A stretch of DNA of 11,573 bases from Bacteroidota bacterium (GCA_003567115.1 PXAP01000178.1:1-11573), one strand, 5' to 3'. Positions 1-6,469 are shown, counted from the stretch's first letter. Program-made: numbers and translations. Notes: generated by a model from the letters alone, not told the origin.

Positions 1-269
1 ACTGCTACGGATATGAATTTTTTTGCATCATCCTGGCCAATTACGTATTGGTCTAAAAACGCTTTTATCTCTGCCGGCTTAAGAAGCTTAACATGTTTCA
101 GATCAAGGTCCGCTTTGGATTTGATCTCCTCCTTTACTATCCCGTACGCCTGTTCAGCGCAACCGTCGCATATATGTCCTGAAATGCCGGCAATAAGAAG
201 ATTTGTTTCTTTTTTGGTTCTGCCGCAGAAGGAGCATTTTTCAGATTTTTTGTTGTTCGGATAAGCCAT
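1..269 (-). CDS. clpX: ATP-dependent Clp protease ATP-binding subunit ClpX (N-terminal part, cut by window edge)
   Basis: ClpX is the AAA+ unfoldase that recognises substrates and feeds them into the ClpP chamber in the cytoplasm. Only the first ~89 codons are present; the gene runs off the left edge. Reading from the ATG at 267-269, the protein begins MAYPNNKKSEKCSFCGRTKK. It has the two zinc-binding pairs of the ClpX N-terminal domain, CSFC (residues ~12-15) and CDGC (~34-37), which dimerise and bind adaptors in this family. The segment LDQYVIGQDDAKK near residue 75 is the conserved start of the AAA+ module just before Walker A, which lies outside the window. The gene follows clpP in the same direction with a ~186-bp gap, the usual clpP-clpX arrangement. 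Identity is secure from the zinc domain, the YVIGQ motif and the neighbour. Confidence 0.96.
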   Translation of the reverse strand, partial: MAYPNNKKSEKCSFCGRTKKETNLLIAGISGHICDGCAEQAYGIVKEEIKSKADLDLKHVKLLKPAEIKAFLDQYVIGQDDAKKFISVA

Positions 270-455
270 GTTGAATCCGGTTAAATTATATTATTCAATC
301 CTGCGTTTCTCTGATGTTCTCTGTCCAATCTGGTCTGGCTGGAGATATAAGGGGGAAACCAGGATGTAAAATTAACTCATTTCAACGGAATAAGGAAATT
401 TTTATAACATCTTTCGGAACTCTATTTACATTCCCCTCAAGCAGTTTAGGGAAAC

Positions 456-1142
456 TTATTTTGATTTCTTCGCGTTCCTCTCAAGTACTTCATCAATCAT
501 ACCGTATTTCTTTGCCTCTTCCGAGGTCATCCAGAAATCGCGGTCGGCATCCTTTTCAACCTGCTCAAAAGGTTTATCTGTATGTAATGCAATGATATCA
601 TAAAGCTCCTTTTTCAGCTTCTGAATCTCGCGAACGGTTATCTCGATGTCGGAAACAGGACCCTGCGCACCACCCATGGGTTGGTGTATCATCATGCGGG
701 AATGCTTAAGCCCCGTACGTTTTCCCCTGGTTCCCGCTGCCAGTATAACGGCAGACATGGAAGCGGCCATTCCGGTACAAATTGTAGATATATCAGATCC
801 TATGTACTGCATAGTGTCGTAAATACCCAGTCCGGCATGAACAGAGCCTCCCGGACTGTTAATGTAAATGTGTATGTCTTTCTCCGGTTCAGATGATTCC
901 AGGTAAAGCAACTGGGCCTGAATGATATTTGCCACATAATCGTCAATGGGTAGCCCCATAAATATTATCCTGTCCATCATCAGGCGTGAAAAAACGTCCA
1001 TACTGGCAATGTTAAGCTGCCTTTCCTCAATGATGGTAGGAGATATGTATGAGTTAAGGACTGACTGGTAACTGTCAAGTCTTGAGCCACTCATTCCAAG
1101 GTGTCCGGTGGCATATTTGCGAAAATCTTTCTCTTTGCTCAT
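456..1142 (-). CDS. clpP: ATP-dependent Clp protease proteolytic subunit ClpP
   Basis: ClpP is the serine peptidase that forms a two-ring 14-subunit chamber and degrades proteins unfolded by ClpX. The 228-residue product has the full family core: INSPGGSV at ~94-101 (oxyanion/strand region), nucleophile Ser128 in GMAASMSA, His153 in MMIHQPMGG, and Asp202 in DRDFWMTSEEA. The spacing matches the E. coli Ser-His-Asp triad. The N-terminus is ~30 residues longer than the mature E. coli enzyme, which fits a propeptide or the slightly longer Bacteroidota form. The ATG at 1140-1142 is the chosen start; a TAATTTTG-type -7 element lies about 28 bp upstream. clpX follows 186 bp downstream and tig precedes it by ~307 bp, so the order tig-clpP-clpX is retained although the spacers are large. 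Confidence 0.97.
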   Translation of the reverse strand: MSKEKDFRKYATGHLGMSGSRLDSYQSVLNSYISPTIIEERQLNIASMDVFSRLMMDRIIFMGLPIDDYVANIIQAQLLYLESSEPEKDIHIYINSPGGSVHAGLGIYDTMQYIGSDISTICTGMAASMSAVILAAGTRGKRTGLKHSRMMIHQPMGGAQGPVSDIEITVREIQKLKKELYDIIALHTDKPFEQVEKDADRDFWMTSEEAKKYGMIDEVLERNAKKSK

Positions 1143-1169
1143 TTTTAAAAGTTTTGAGTTTTATACTGG

Positions 1170-1199
1170 CAAAATTACGAAACAAATTTTATTTATAAA
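1170..1199 (-). promoter_or_regulatory. Putative clpP promoter (Bacteroidota -7/-33 type)
   Basis: On the minus strand, 1177-1170 reads TAATTTTG, a perfect match to the Bacteroidota -7 consensus TAnnTTTG. At the expected 19-nt spacing upstream there is TTT rather than TTTG (1199-1197). Transcription would start around 1160-1165, giving a short leader of about 20 nt before the clpP ATG. This would give clpP its own promoter rather than relying on read-through from tig. Confidence 0.45.
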
Positions 1200-1210
1200 G
1201 TGGTTTAATT

Positions 1211-1318
1211 GGCTTCGCCGATCTCACCCGAAAAAGCTTCGCTTCACGGGTTCGGTTCTCCGATCCTGCGGTCCGGTAATAAAAAAATCTGTATTATACT
1301 TCGGGGCTCTGCCCCAAG
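1211..1318. repeat. Row of short hairpins in the tig/clpP spacer (candidate interspersed repeat)
   Basis: The 307-bp spacer between clpP and tig contains four hairpins in a row: GGC-ttc-GCC (1211-1219); ACCCG/CGGGT (1226-1251) with an inner AAGC-ttc-GCTT; CCG-at-CC-tgc-GG-tc-CGG (1260-1276); and GGGGC-tct-GCCCC flanked by CTT/AAG (1299-1318). A run of seven A lies between the third and fourth, so on the minus strand the fourth hairpin is followed 15 nt later by T7 and could end the tig transcript. The rest of the spacer (1320-1449) shows only weaker repeats. From memory, similar sequence recurs between genes in other Bacteroidota genomes and is often mistranslated as a small protein ending in RTEPVKRSF; I could not verify that here. 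Confidence 0.5.
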
Positions 1319-1449
1319 GTATTTTATTATAAGGCCTCCCGGTCTGTAATCTGTTTCCTGGGGGTTTACTCTCCGGGACTGCAGCAGCAAGAAATAAATT
1401 ATACAGGTACGTTTTTGATGGCAGCGGAGAGACCGCTATATCAAACAAA

Positions 1450-2805
1450 TCAGTTCTCAAATAATTTGGCAAACTCCTCTTCCTTGAGCTTCTTCTCTTC
1501 CAGCTTTACTGTTTCCTTGACCAGCCCGGTTATTTTTTCCTGGAATTTCTGTTCGTAGAGTCTTCTTCTTTCCTGATCTTTTTTCAGCATTTCACCAGCA
1601 TAGTTGTTCAGGTGTTCCTCGGGCACGTTTCCCATGCCATATTGCCTGAACTGCATTTGCACCTGCTGTTTTGCCAGCTCTTCGACCTCTCCGGGCTCAA
1701 CCTTAAGCTCAAACTTTTTAATAAGGGCATCCTGTATAAGCTGCCACTTCAGGTCATCTTTTATTTTTGAAAAGTCTTTTTCGAGATCCTCTTCGGTCAT
1801 CTTCCCCTCATTCGATTTCAGCAGCCAGCGCCTGATGAAATCTTCAGGCAGCTCGGTTTTTACCTTTCCGATCATTTTTTCCTTTATGTCGAGAAATAAT
1901 TTGTAATCGCTGTTCTGGGCATATGCTTTTTCTATCTCTTCTTTCAGTCTGTTCCTGAACTCCTCTTCCGATGTAATCTCTCCTTCTCCGAAAGCCTTGT
2001 CATAAAGCTCCTGGTTTATTTCAGCCTTTTTCCAGCGGTTTATCTCCTCAATGGTAAGCTGAAAATGCATTGAGCCCGGCTCAATATTTTCTTTTTCGAT
2101 GCCCAGCAGCTGTGCCAGCTCGGCTTCACTGGGAAAGGCTTTTTCCAGGTCAATCTGAAGGACTTCGCCGATTTTGGATCCTGTAAGCTGCTTTTTGATC
2201 TCCTCATCCTTTATAACCCTCATGGAAAGGGATGCGTTTTCAACACTTATACCCTCATCAATTATTTCTCCTTCAGGACTCAACTGGCTGAGGTTTCCCT
2301 TTATCACATCCTCTTCCTGAACCTCCTCGCCACTTATCATTTCTCCAAACTGGCTGGCATAACTGTCCACATGCTTATCAATCAAATCCTTGTCGGTGTC
2401 AATTACATAATAAGGCAGCTTATCTTTTTCTGAGATGTTCACCTCGATTTCGGGGGCAAGGCCGATATCAAAAACAAATTCAAAGTTTTCCTGGGTATCA
2501 AAGTCAATCTTTTTCTGTTCTTCTTCGTTTGCCATGGGCTCTCCCAGGATATTGAGTTCTTCATCCTCAATGAATTTTGTAAGCGATTCGGAAACAAGCC
2601 TGTTGATTTCTTCAAGAAGAACCGGTTTATAGTACATACGCCGGATCATTCCCATGGGCACCATGCCGGGCCTGAAACCGGGCATGTTGGCTTTCTTTTT
2701 GTAATCTTTCAGCTTATCGGTTATCTGTTGCTCATAATCAGATTTTTCCACCTTGATTCTGATCATTGCCTGCAGATCATCCTTATTTTCTTTGGTAACT
2801 TGCAT
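1450..2805 (-). CDS. tig: Trigger factor, ribosome-associated chaperone
   Basis: Trigger factor binds near the ribosomal exit tunnel and shields emerging chains. The 451-residue protein starts MQVTKENKDDLQAMIRIKVE. It carries the ribosome-docking signature GFRPGMVP at residues 43-50 in the N-terminal domain (1 to ~115). A middle FKBP-like region spans roughly 155-255, and a helical, highly charged C-terminal domain (~260-451) forms the chaperone arms. The middle domain lacks the usual FExG/GFEDG residues of active prolyl isomerases, as I recall for Bacteroidota trigger factors, so isomerase activity is doubtful. The frame is open to 2943, but the extra 46 residues are not trigger-factor-like and cover the structured leader, so the ATG at 2803-2805 is the right start. 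tRNA-Leu lies 171 bp upstream on the same strand; clpP and clpX follow. Confidence 0.95.
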   Translation of the reverse strand: MQVTKENKDDLQAMIRIKVEKSDYEQQITDKLKDYKKKANMPGFRPGMVPMGMIRRMYYKPVLLEEINRLVSESLTKFIEDEELNILGEPMANEEEQKKIDFDTQENFEFVFDIGLAPEIEVNISEKDKLPYYVIDTDKDLIDKHVDSYASQFGEMISGEEVQEEDVIKGNLSQLSPEGEIIDEGISVENASLSMRVIKDEEIKKQLTGSKIGEVLQIDLEKAFPSEAELAQLLGIEKENIEPGSMHFQLTIEEINRWKKAEINQELYDKAFGEGEITSEEEFRNRLKEEIEKAYAQNSDYKLFLDIKEKMIGKVKTELPEDFIRRWLLKSNEGKMTEEDLEKDFSKIKDDLKWQLIQDALIKKFELKVEPGEVEELAKQQVQMQFRQYGMGNVPEEHLNNYAGEMLKKDQERRRLYEQKFQEKITGLVKETVKLEEKKLKEEEFAKLFEN

Positions 2806-2878
2806 TGTAAATATGTTTTTTTGATGATTATTGCAGTGGTCCGGTAAAAAAAGATCCACATTGACTGCCGGAAGGTGC

Positions 2879-2954
2879 CCGGAAAATGATGCATTGACCG
2901 ATACCGGAATGAAGCCGGATAAATAAATCGCCACAAGTTCCAATCATTTTCCGG
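2879..2954 (-). repeat. Perfect 12-bp inverted repeat in the tRNA-Leu/tig spacer
   Basis: CCGGAAAATGAT at 2879-2890 is exactly complementary to ATCATTTTCCGG at 2943-2954, with 52 nt between. The enclosed DNA contains nested shorter pairings: CGAT/ATCG around two CCGG words separated by 7 nt. Transcribed on the minus strand, this would form a long stem with an inner hairpin about 74 nt before the trigger-factor ATG and 22 nt after the tRNA. It could be a leader structure, a processing site separating tRNA from mRNA, or a terminator for the tRNA, although no clear U run follows. Confidence 0.55.
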
Positions 2955-2976
2955 ATGTCTGCCGGTTGGTTTTTAG

Positions 2977-3058
2977 TGCGGATGAAGGGACTCGAACCCC
3001 CACGCCTTGCGGCACTAGATCCTAAGTCTAGCGCGTCTACCAATTCCGCCACATCCGC
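2977..3058 (-). tRNA. tRNA-Leu (anticodon UAG)
   Basis: Read on the minus strand, the gene starts GCGGATG and ends CATCCGC plus discriminator A, giving a 7-bp acceptor stem. The D-arm region reads TGGCGGAATTGGTAGACGC. The anticodon stem CTAGA/TCTAG encloses the loop CTTAGGA, with anticodon TAG at plus-strand 3022-3024, decoding CUA and other CUN leucine codons. A long variable arm (TGCCGCAAGGCGT) marks the class II shape expected for tRNA-Leu, and the T-arm contains GGTTCGAGTCC. The CCA end is not encoded; the bases after the discriminator are CTA. A TATCTTTG promoter element lies just upstream. The gene may be co-transcribed with tig. Confidence 0.97.
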
Positions 3059-3071
3059 AAAAAATCAGCCG

Positions 3072-3101
3072 CAAAGATATTTAAAAATAATAATAATCCA
3101 G
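3072..3101 (-). promoter_or_regulatory. Putative tRNA-Leu promoter
   Basis: On the minus strand 3079-3072 reads TATCTTTG, a perfect TAnnTTTG -7 element, ending 13 nt before the mature tRNA 5' end. CTG (3101-3099) sits 19 nt upstream in place of the -33 TTG. The location directly before a stable RNA gene supports a real promoter. The remainder of the 209-bp spacer to lptB (3102-3267) shows only a CTGCCGGCAG palindrome at 3153-3162 and no convincing terminator for lptB. Confidence 0.6.
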
Positions 3102-3267
3102 AATTTAACGGGAAAAACTTAAATAATTTACCCTGTGGCTTTTGCAAATTGCCTGCCGGCAGAAAATGAATGTAAACTACCCTGCGCCAGGAGGGCAGAG
3201 CTTTTGATTAAGAAATTTTTATTTCCTTGCCATATAAGCGAAAAGCCTTCCCTGTACGGCAATTCTC

Positions 3268-4005
3268 TTACCTTATGAGTGAAAAGCTCTCTCCCAGGTA
3301 CAACTTCCTTACCTGTTCATCTTCTGCAAGCTCCTCTGCACTGCCCGATTTGAGAATTCTCCCCTCAAAAAGAAGATAGGCCCTGTCAGTTATGGAGAGA
3401 GTCTCGTGTACATTGTGATCGGTAATCAGTATACCGATATTTTTTGCCTTTAGTTTGATTACAATTTGCTGAATATCCTCCACTGCGATAGGGTCAACTC
3501 CTGCGAAAGGCTCATCCAGAAGAATAAAGCTGGGCTTGAGTGCCAGTGATCTGGCAATCTCAGTCCGGCGCCTTTCGCCTCCGGAAAGTTGTATGCCAAG
3601 GTTTTTACGGACATGCTGCAGACCGAATTCCTCCAGCAATGTTTCCACACGCTCTTTTTGCTCTGACTTTGATATATTCGACATCTCCAATACTGCAGCC
3701 AGATTATCCTCAACCGAAAGTTTTCGGAAAACCGATGCTTCCTGGGCAAGGTAACCTATACCCATCTGAGCTCTCATATAAACCGGTTTATTGGTTATAT
3801 TATTCTCATTCAGATATATTGAGCCGTTATTAGGAGTTATGAGTCCCACTATCATGTAAAAGGAGGTTGTTTTGCCTGCCCCGTTTGGACCGAGCAGGCC
3901 TACTATTTCTCCTTTGTCAACTTCTATGGAGACATGATCGACAACTGTTCTGTTGCGGTATCTCTTGACCAGATCCATGGTCTTAAGGGTTATTTTATTA
4001 TCCAT
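3268..4005 (-). CDS. lptB: LPS export ABC transporter ATP-binding protein LptB
   Basis: LptB is the cytoplasmic ATPase that, with LptF and LptG, extracts LPS from the inner membrane and pushes it along the Lpt bridge. The ~245-residue protein has Walker A GPNGAGKTT (~39-47), a Q-loop YLAQEASVF with Gln at ~88, signature LSGGE (~140-144), Walker B FILLDEPFAGVDP (~160-172) and switch His in ITDHNV (~197). The phrases YLAQEASVFRKLSVEDNL and FAGVDPIAVEDIQ are typical of LptB rather than other ABC ATPases. Length matches the family (~240). A GTG codon directly precedes the ATG at 4003-4005; I chose the ATG, and the GTG at 4008 would add one residue. tatC lies ~190 bp upstream on the same strand and kdsD beyond it, linking LPS export with Kdo precursor synthesis. 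Confidence 0.93.
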   Translation of the reverse strand: MDNKITLKTMDLVKRYRNRTVVDHVSIEVDKGEIVGLLGPNGAGKTTSFYMIVGLITPNNGSIYLNENNITNKPVYMRAQMGIGYLAQEASVFRKLSVEDNLAAVLEMSNISKSEQKERVETLLEEFGLQHVRKNLGIQLSGGERRRTEIARSLALKPSFILLDEPFAGVDPIAVEDIQQIVIKLKAKNIGILITDHNVHETLSITDRAYLLFEGRILKSGSAEELAEDEQVRKLYLGESFSLIR

Positions 4006-4194
4006 CACTTCTTGTAAATCCGGGTTTTCATTATTCTGCCTGCTTCCGGCAGACAGCCGCTTTTTGTTCTGATAAATACAGGCTGCTGAAGCGCTTGCTG
4101 CCGGGTATATTTTATTGTTATTCCTGACCGATGTTTATATTAAACAATTTATTGTGACAGATTATTATCACCGGTGGTTCGAACGTGATATCTG

Positions 4195-5016
4195 TCAGGC
4201 CGGTATTCCTGCCTCTCTTTGTTCATTTCGTATTATGCGCTTTGACAGGCGGATACCGACTTCGTACAATACCATTAACGGAACAACAACCAGTATCTGG
4301 CTGAAAACATCCGGCGGGGTTATAATGGCCGACAAAGCGAGCAGCACCACCAGGGCATGCCTCCGGTATTTTTTCAGAAACTCGGGTGTTACCATCCCTA
4401 TTTTAGTCAGAAAGAATATCAGAACCGGAAGTTCAAATATCAGCCCGACTGCAAGCGCAATTGCGCTGACCGTCGAAATGTATGAAACAAGGTTGATCTG
4501 GTTGGTTACCTCCGCGCTCACCTGGTAGGAACCCAGGAAATGGACCGAAAGGGGTATTATAACATAATAGGCAAAGGCAACACCCATCAAAAAAAGTATA
4601 GAAATATAGAAAACAGCGCCCCGGGCATACTGTTGTTCTTTTGGATACAGTGCCGGGCCGATAAAGCGCCACATTTCAAAAACAAGGTAGGGAAAAGACA
4701 GGATCAGTCCAATGATCATAGATACCATAATGTGGGTTGTGAACTGGCCCGCCATATTGATATTAATCAGTTGAAACGGTTCCATATTTATGCACAGAGC
4801 ATTGATCCCGATTAAGTTGCCGAAGGCACAAAGGGTTCTGTTGGTGAAAAATTCGGGCGTTTTGGGTGCGATTAATATGTTGGTGAAAATGAAATCCTTG
4901 AACACAAAAGCAGCTATGGCAAACACAACGATCGAAAAAATCGATCTTACCAGGTGCCATCTTAAAGATTCCAGGTGATCAAGGAAAGACATCTCATCAC
5001 TAGTATTTTTTACCAT
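4195..5016 (-). CDS. tatC: Sec-independent (twin-arginine) protein translocase TatC
   Basis: TatC is the multi-spanning membrane receptor for twin-arginine signal peptides. The 273-residue protein opens with the cytoplasmic motif MSFLDHLESLR (residues 9-19). Six hydrophobic segments follow, at about 22-40, 93-113, 134-155, 176-200, 218-231 and 238-255. Conserved landmarks include FIGPALYPKE with Glu127 (E103 of E. coli), Glu195 in GLIFELPVL, and ITPPDVFSQ with Asp236. Two points are unusual against E. coli. The residue aligned with E. coli Glu15 is Ser17, with Glu one place earlier. The first periplasmic loop (~41-92) is extended and contains Cys63 and Cys75. The gene is 23 bp downstream of kdsD, almost surely co-transcribed. 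No tatA/B gene is in the window. Confidence 0.96.
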   Translation of the reverse strand: MVKNTSDEMSFLDHLESLRWHLVRSIFSIVVFAIAAFVFKDFIFTNILIAPKTPEFFTNRTLCAFGNLIGINALCINMEPFQLININMAGQFTTHIMVSMIIGLILSFPYLVFEMWRFIGPALYPKEQQYARGAVFYISILFLMGVAFAYYVIIPLSVHFLGSYQVSAEVTNQINLVSYISTVSAIALAVGLIFELPVLIFFLTKIGMVTPEFLKKYRRHALVVLLALSAIITPPDVFSQILVVVPLMVLYEVGIRLSKRIIRNEQREAGIPA

Positions 5017-5039
5017 GGTACGTTTTATATTTAATATTG

Positions 5040-6008
5040 TTATACAACTCCTTCTTTTAAAATATCATGCAGATGTATAATGCCTGCATATACTCCGTTT
5101 TTAAGTATAAGCAACTGGGTAATATTATTTTGTTTCATCTTTTCAAAGGCATCTATAGCCAGTGAGTCAAAATCTATGGTTTGGGGATTTCTGGTCATTA
5201 TATCACCAGCCCTCAGGGAGGAGATATCCGGGTTTTTTTCGAGCATTCTTCTCAGATCACCATCTGTAATTATTCCTGCCAGATCTCCCTTTTCATTCAT
5301 TACCGCTGTTGCTCCCAGTCTTTTAGAAGATATCTCTATAATGGAACGTGATATGGTGTCATTTATGTTTACCATGGGAATTTTATTTTCCAAAAAAAAG
5401 CTTGACACCCTCATATAGAGTTTTTTACCCAGCGAACCACCGGGGTGTAAAAGTGCATAGTCGTTTTCCTTAAAACCCCTGCATTCGAGCAGGCATATAG
5501 CCAGGGCGTCTCCCGTAACCAGCTGTACAGTTGTACTGGAGGTAGGTGCAAGGTTATTTGGACAAGCTTCTTTGTCTACCGGGGTGATGATTGAAAGATC
5601 GGCTTTCTGTCCGAGAAAAGACTCCCTGCTTGCCACCATGGCTATGACGGTGTTGCCAAGATTCTTTATCAGTGGCACCAGCAGTTTTATTTCAGGAGAA
5701 TTGCCGCTTTTTGATATGCAAAGGACAATATCATTTTCCTGAATGATACCCAGATCCCCGTGTATTGAGTCGGCAGCATGCATAAATATGGAAGGCGTTC
5801 CGGTGGAGTTAAGGGTTGCAACAATTTTGACACCAATCAGTGCGCTTTTCCCTATACCGGTAATAACAAGCCGCCCCGCATTGTTATATATAAGATCTAC
5901 TGCACCGGCAAAATCATCATCAATATATTTTTCGAGTTGCCGCACTGCAGAGGCTTCAGTTGCGATGGTCTGAAGGGCAATCCTTTTTATTTCATCAGCG
6001 GTCAGCAT
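5040..6008 (-). CDS. kdsD: D-arabinose 5-phosphate isomerase (KdsD/KpsF family; SIS + two CBS domains)
   Basis: The enzyme interconverts ribulose 5-phosphate and arabinose 5-phosphate, the first step to the LPS sugar Kdo. The 322-residue protein has an N-terminal SIS sugar-isomerase domain (~35-190) with GIGKS (51-55), HGDLG (83-87), SKSGNSPE (99-106), KEACPNNLAPTSST (146-159) and HPGGSLG (188-194). Two C-terminal CBS repeats follow, ~205-260 and ~265-320, ending in typical GIITDGDLRR and AGIIHLHDIL motifs. Lys54, His83, Glu106, Glu147 and His188 have the same spacing as K59, H88, E111, E152 and H193 of E. coli KdsD, so the active site looks complete. The start ATG is at 6006-6008. tatC follows 23 bp downstream and lptB after that. 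The symbol could equally be kpsF; sequence alone cannot separate the paralogues. Confidence 0.93.
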   Translation of the reverse strand: MLTADEIKRIALQTIATEASAVRQLEKYIDDDFAGAVDLIYNNAGRLVITGIGKSALIGVKIVATLNSTGTPSIFMHAADSIHGDLGIIQENDIVLCISKSGNSPEIKLLVPLIKNLGNTVIAMVASRESFLGQKADLSIITPVDKEACPNNLAPTSSTTVQLVTGDALAICLLECRGFKENDYALLHPGGSLGKKLYMRVSSFFLENKIPMVNINDTISRSIIEISSKRLGATAVMNEKGDLAGIITDGDLRRMLEKNPDISSLRAGDIMTRNPQTIDFDSLAIDAFEKMKQNNITQLLILKNGVYAGIIHLHDILKEGVV

Positions 6009-6019
6009 ATAAATGTAAA

Positions 6020-6046
6020 CAATGATATGGTTTTTTAACCGTACAA
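6020..6046 (-). promoter_or_regulatory. Weak candidate kdsD-proximal promoter
   Basis: On the minus strand 6027-6020 reads TATCATTG, one mismatch from TAnnTTTG. TTG (6046-6044) lies 16 nt upstream, a little closer than usual. It would give a leader of only a few bases before the kdsD ATG. A better-matching element lies at 6355-6362. Confidence 0.25.
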
Positions 6047-6060
6047 TATCGAAATTGCTA

Positions 6061-6260
6061 AAGTAATTAAATAGTCCCCAAAAACAGACAATATTGTTTT
6101 TTAATGGAATAACCTGAAAAAGAAGTTACATGATAATCCCTGGATAAAGGCAAATACATTTCACATTAGAATAACTTGAAAAAGAAGTAACATAAGAGTC
6201 CCCTGATACCAGGCAATACAATCCCATGAAGAGTAACTTAAAAAAGAAGTTACATAAAAG
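6061..6260. repeat. 62-bp-period tandem repeat array in the kdsD/recQ spacer
   Basis: Three cores of the form GARTAACYTRAAAAAGAAGT followed by WACAT start at 6107, 6169 and 6231, exactly 62 bp apart. The right halves of the units are also related and in register: AGTCCCC at 6073-6079, AATCCCT at 6135-6141 and AGTCCCC at 6197-6203. A degraded half copy (AAGTAA at 6061) therefore sits one period before the first core. Each core is a partial dyad; the third is perfect, GTAACTT (6233-6239), 7 nt, AAGTTAC (6247-6253). Because the segments between cores are homologous too, this is a tandem duplication and not a CRISPR. The rest of the 550-bp spacer is AT-rich and encodes nothing I recognise. Confidence 0.8.
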
Positions 6261-6354
6261 CAATTAATCCTTTTTTAATCAGAATAATGCATATATAATG
6301 TTAAAAATATTTAATATGTTTAATTTCCGGGAAAAAAGAGTTAATTTAGAAATG

Positions 6355-6384
6355 CAAAGTTATCTGTTTTAAAGCTTAAAAAAA
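6355..6384 (-). promoter_or_regulatory. Candidate distal promoter for kdsD-tatC-lptB
   Basis: On the minus strand 6362-6355 reads TAACTTTG, a perfect Bacteroidota -7 element, with TTT (6384-6382) 19 nt upstream in an A/T tract. Transcription would begin near 6348 and run ~340 nt to the kdsD ATG, so the 62-bp repeat array would be part of the operon leader. No sequence proof of activity. Confidence 0.4.
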
Positions 6385-6410
6385 ATACCTTCTTCATCCG
6401 GTATTTTTTT
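6379..6410. terminator. Bidirectional terminator-like hairpin inside the divergent spacer
   Basis: A7TACC (6379-6389) pairs perfectly with GGTAT7 (6400-6410), an 11-bp stem with a 10-nt loop and a T run on the 3' side in either direction. It lies between two genes that both point away from it, so it ends no annotated gene. The stem is mostly A/T, so strength is uncertain. Confidence 0.45.
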
Positions 6411-6438
6411 GCATTTTCCCCGCAATTGTTATACCTGA

Positions 6439-6469
6439 TTGCTTTTTTATCCTTAAAAAATAACATTTG
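6439..6469 (+). promoter_or_regulatory. Weak candidate recQ promoter
   Basis: AACATTTG at 6462-6469 is one base off TAnnTTTG and has TTG 20 nt upstream (6439-6441). A transcript would start near 6476, leaving an ~80-nt AT-rich leader before the recQ ATG at 6559. It is the best match I found between the terminator-like hairpin and recQ, but AT-rich DNA produces such matches easily. Confidence 0.25.

Noticed and set aside
1224..1472. 82-codon minus-strand frame in the tig/clpP spacer
   Set aside because: It overlaps the 3' end of tig and is made of the hairpin repeat read through; its C-terminal part looks like the translation of a repeated non-coding element.
2806..2943. 46-residue N-terminal extension of trigger factor
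   Set aside because: The added residues do not resemble any trigger factor, cover the inverted-repeat leader, and the standard N-terminus starts at the ATG at 2805.
2828..3052. Minus-strand open frame of 74 codons beginning MAELVDALDLGSS
   Set aside because: It is the familiar false translation of a tRNA-Leu gene and its flank; the tRNA at 2977-3058 explains it.
3153..3162. CTGCCGGCAG palindrome as lptB terminator
   Set aside because: It has no loop and no T run, and lies over 100 bp past the lptB stop; CCGG-rich words are frequent in spacers here.
4006..4008. GTG start of lptB, one codon upstream of the ATG
   Set aside because: The adjacent ATG is the more usual start; the difference is a single residue and cannot be settled from sequence.
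6061..6260. CRISPR array
   Set aside because: The period is regular, but the segments between cores are homologous to one another, cores are degenerate, only about three units exist and no cas gene is present.
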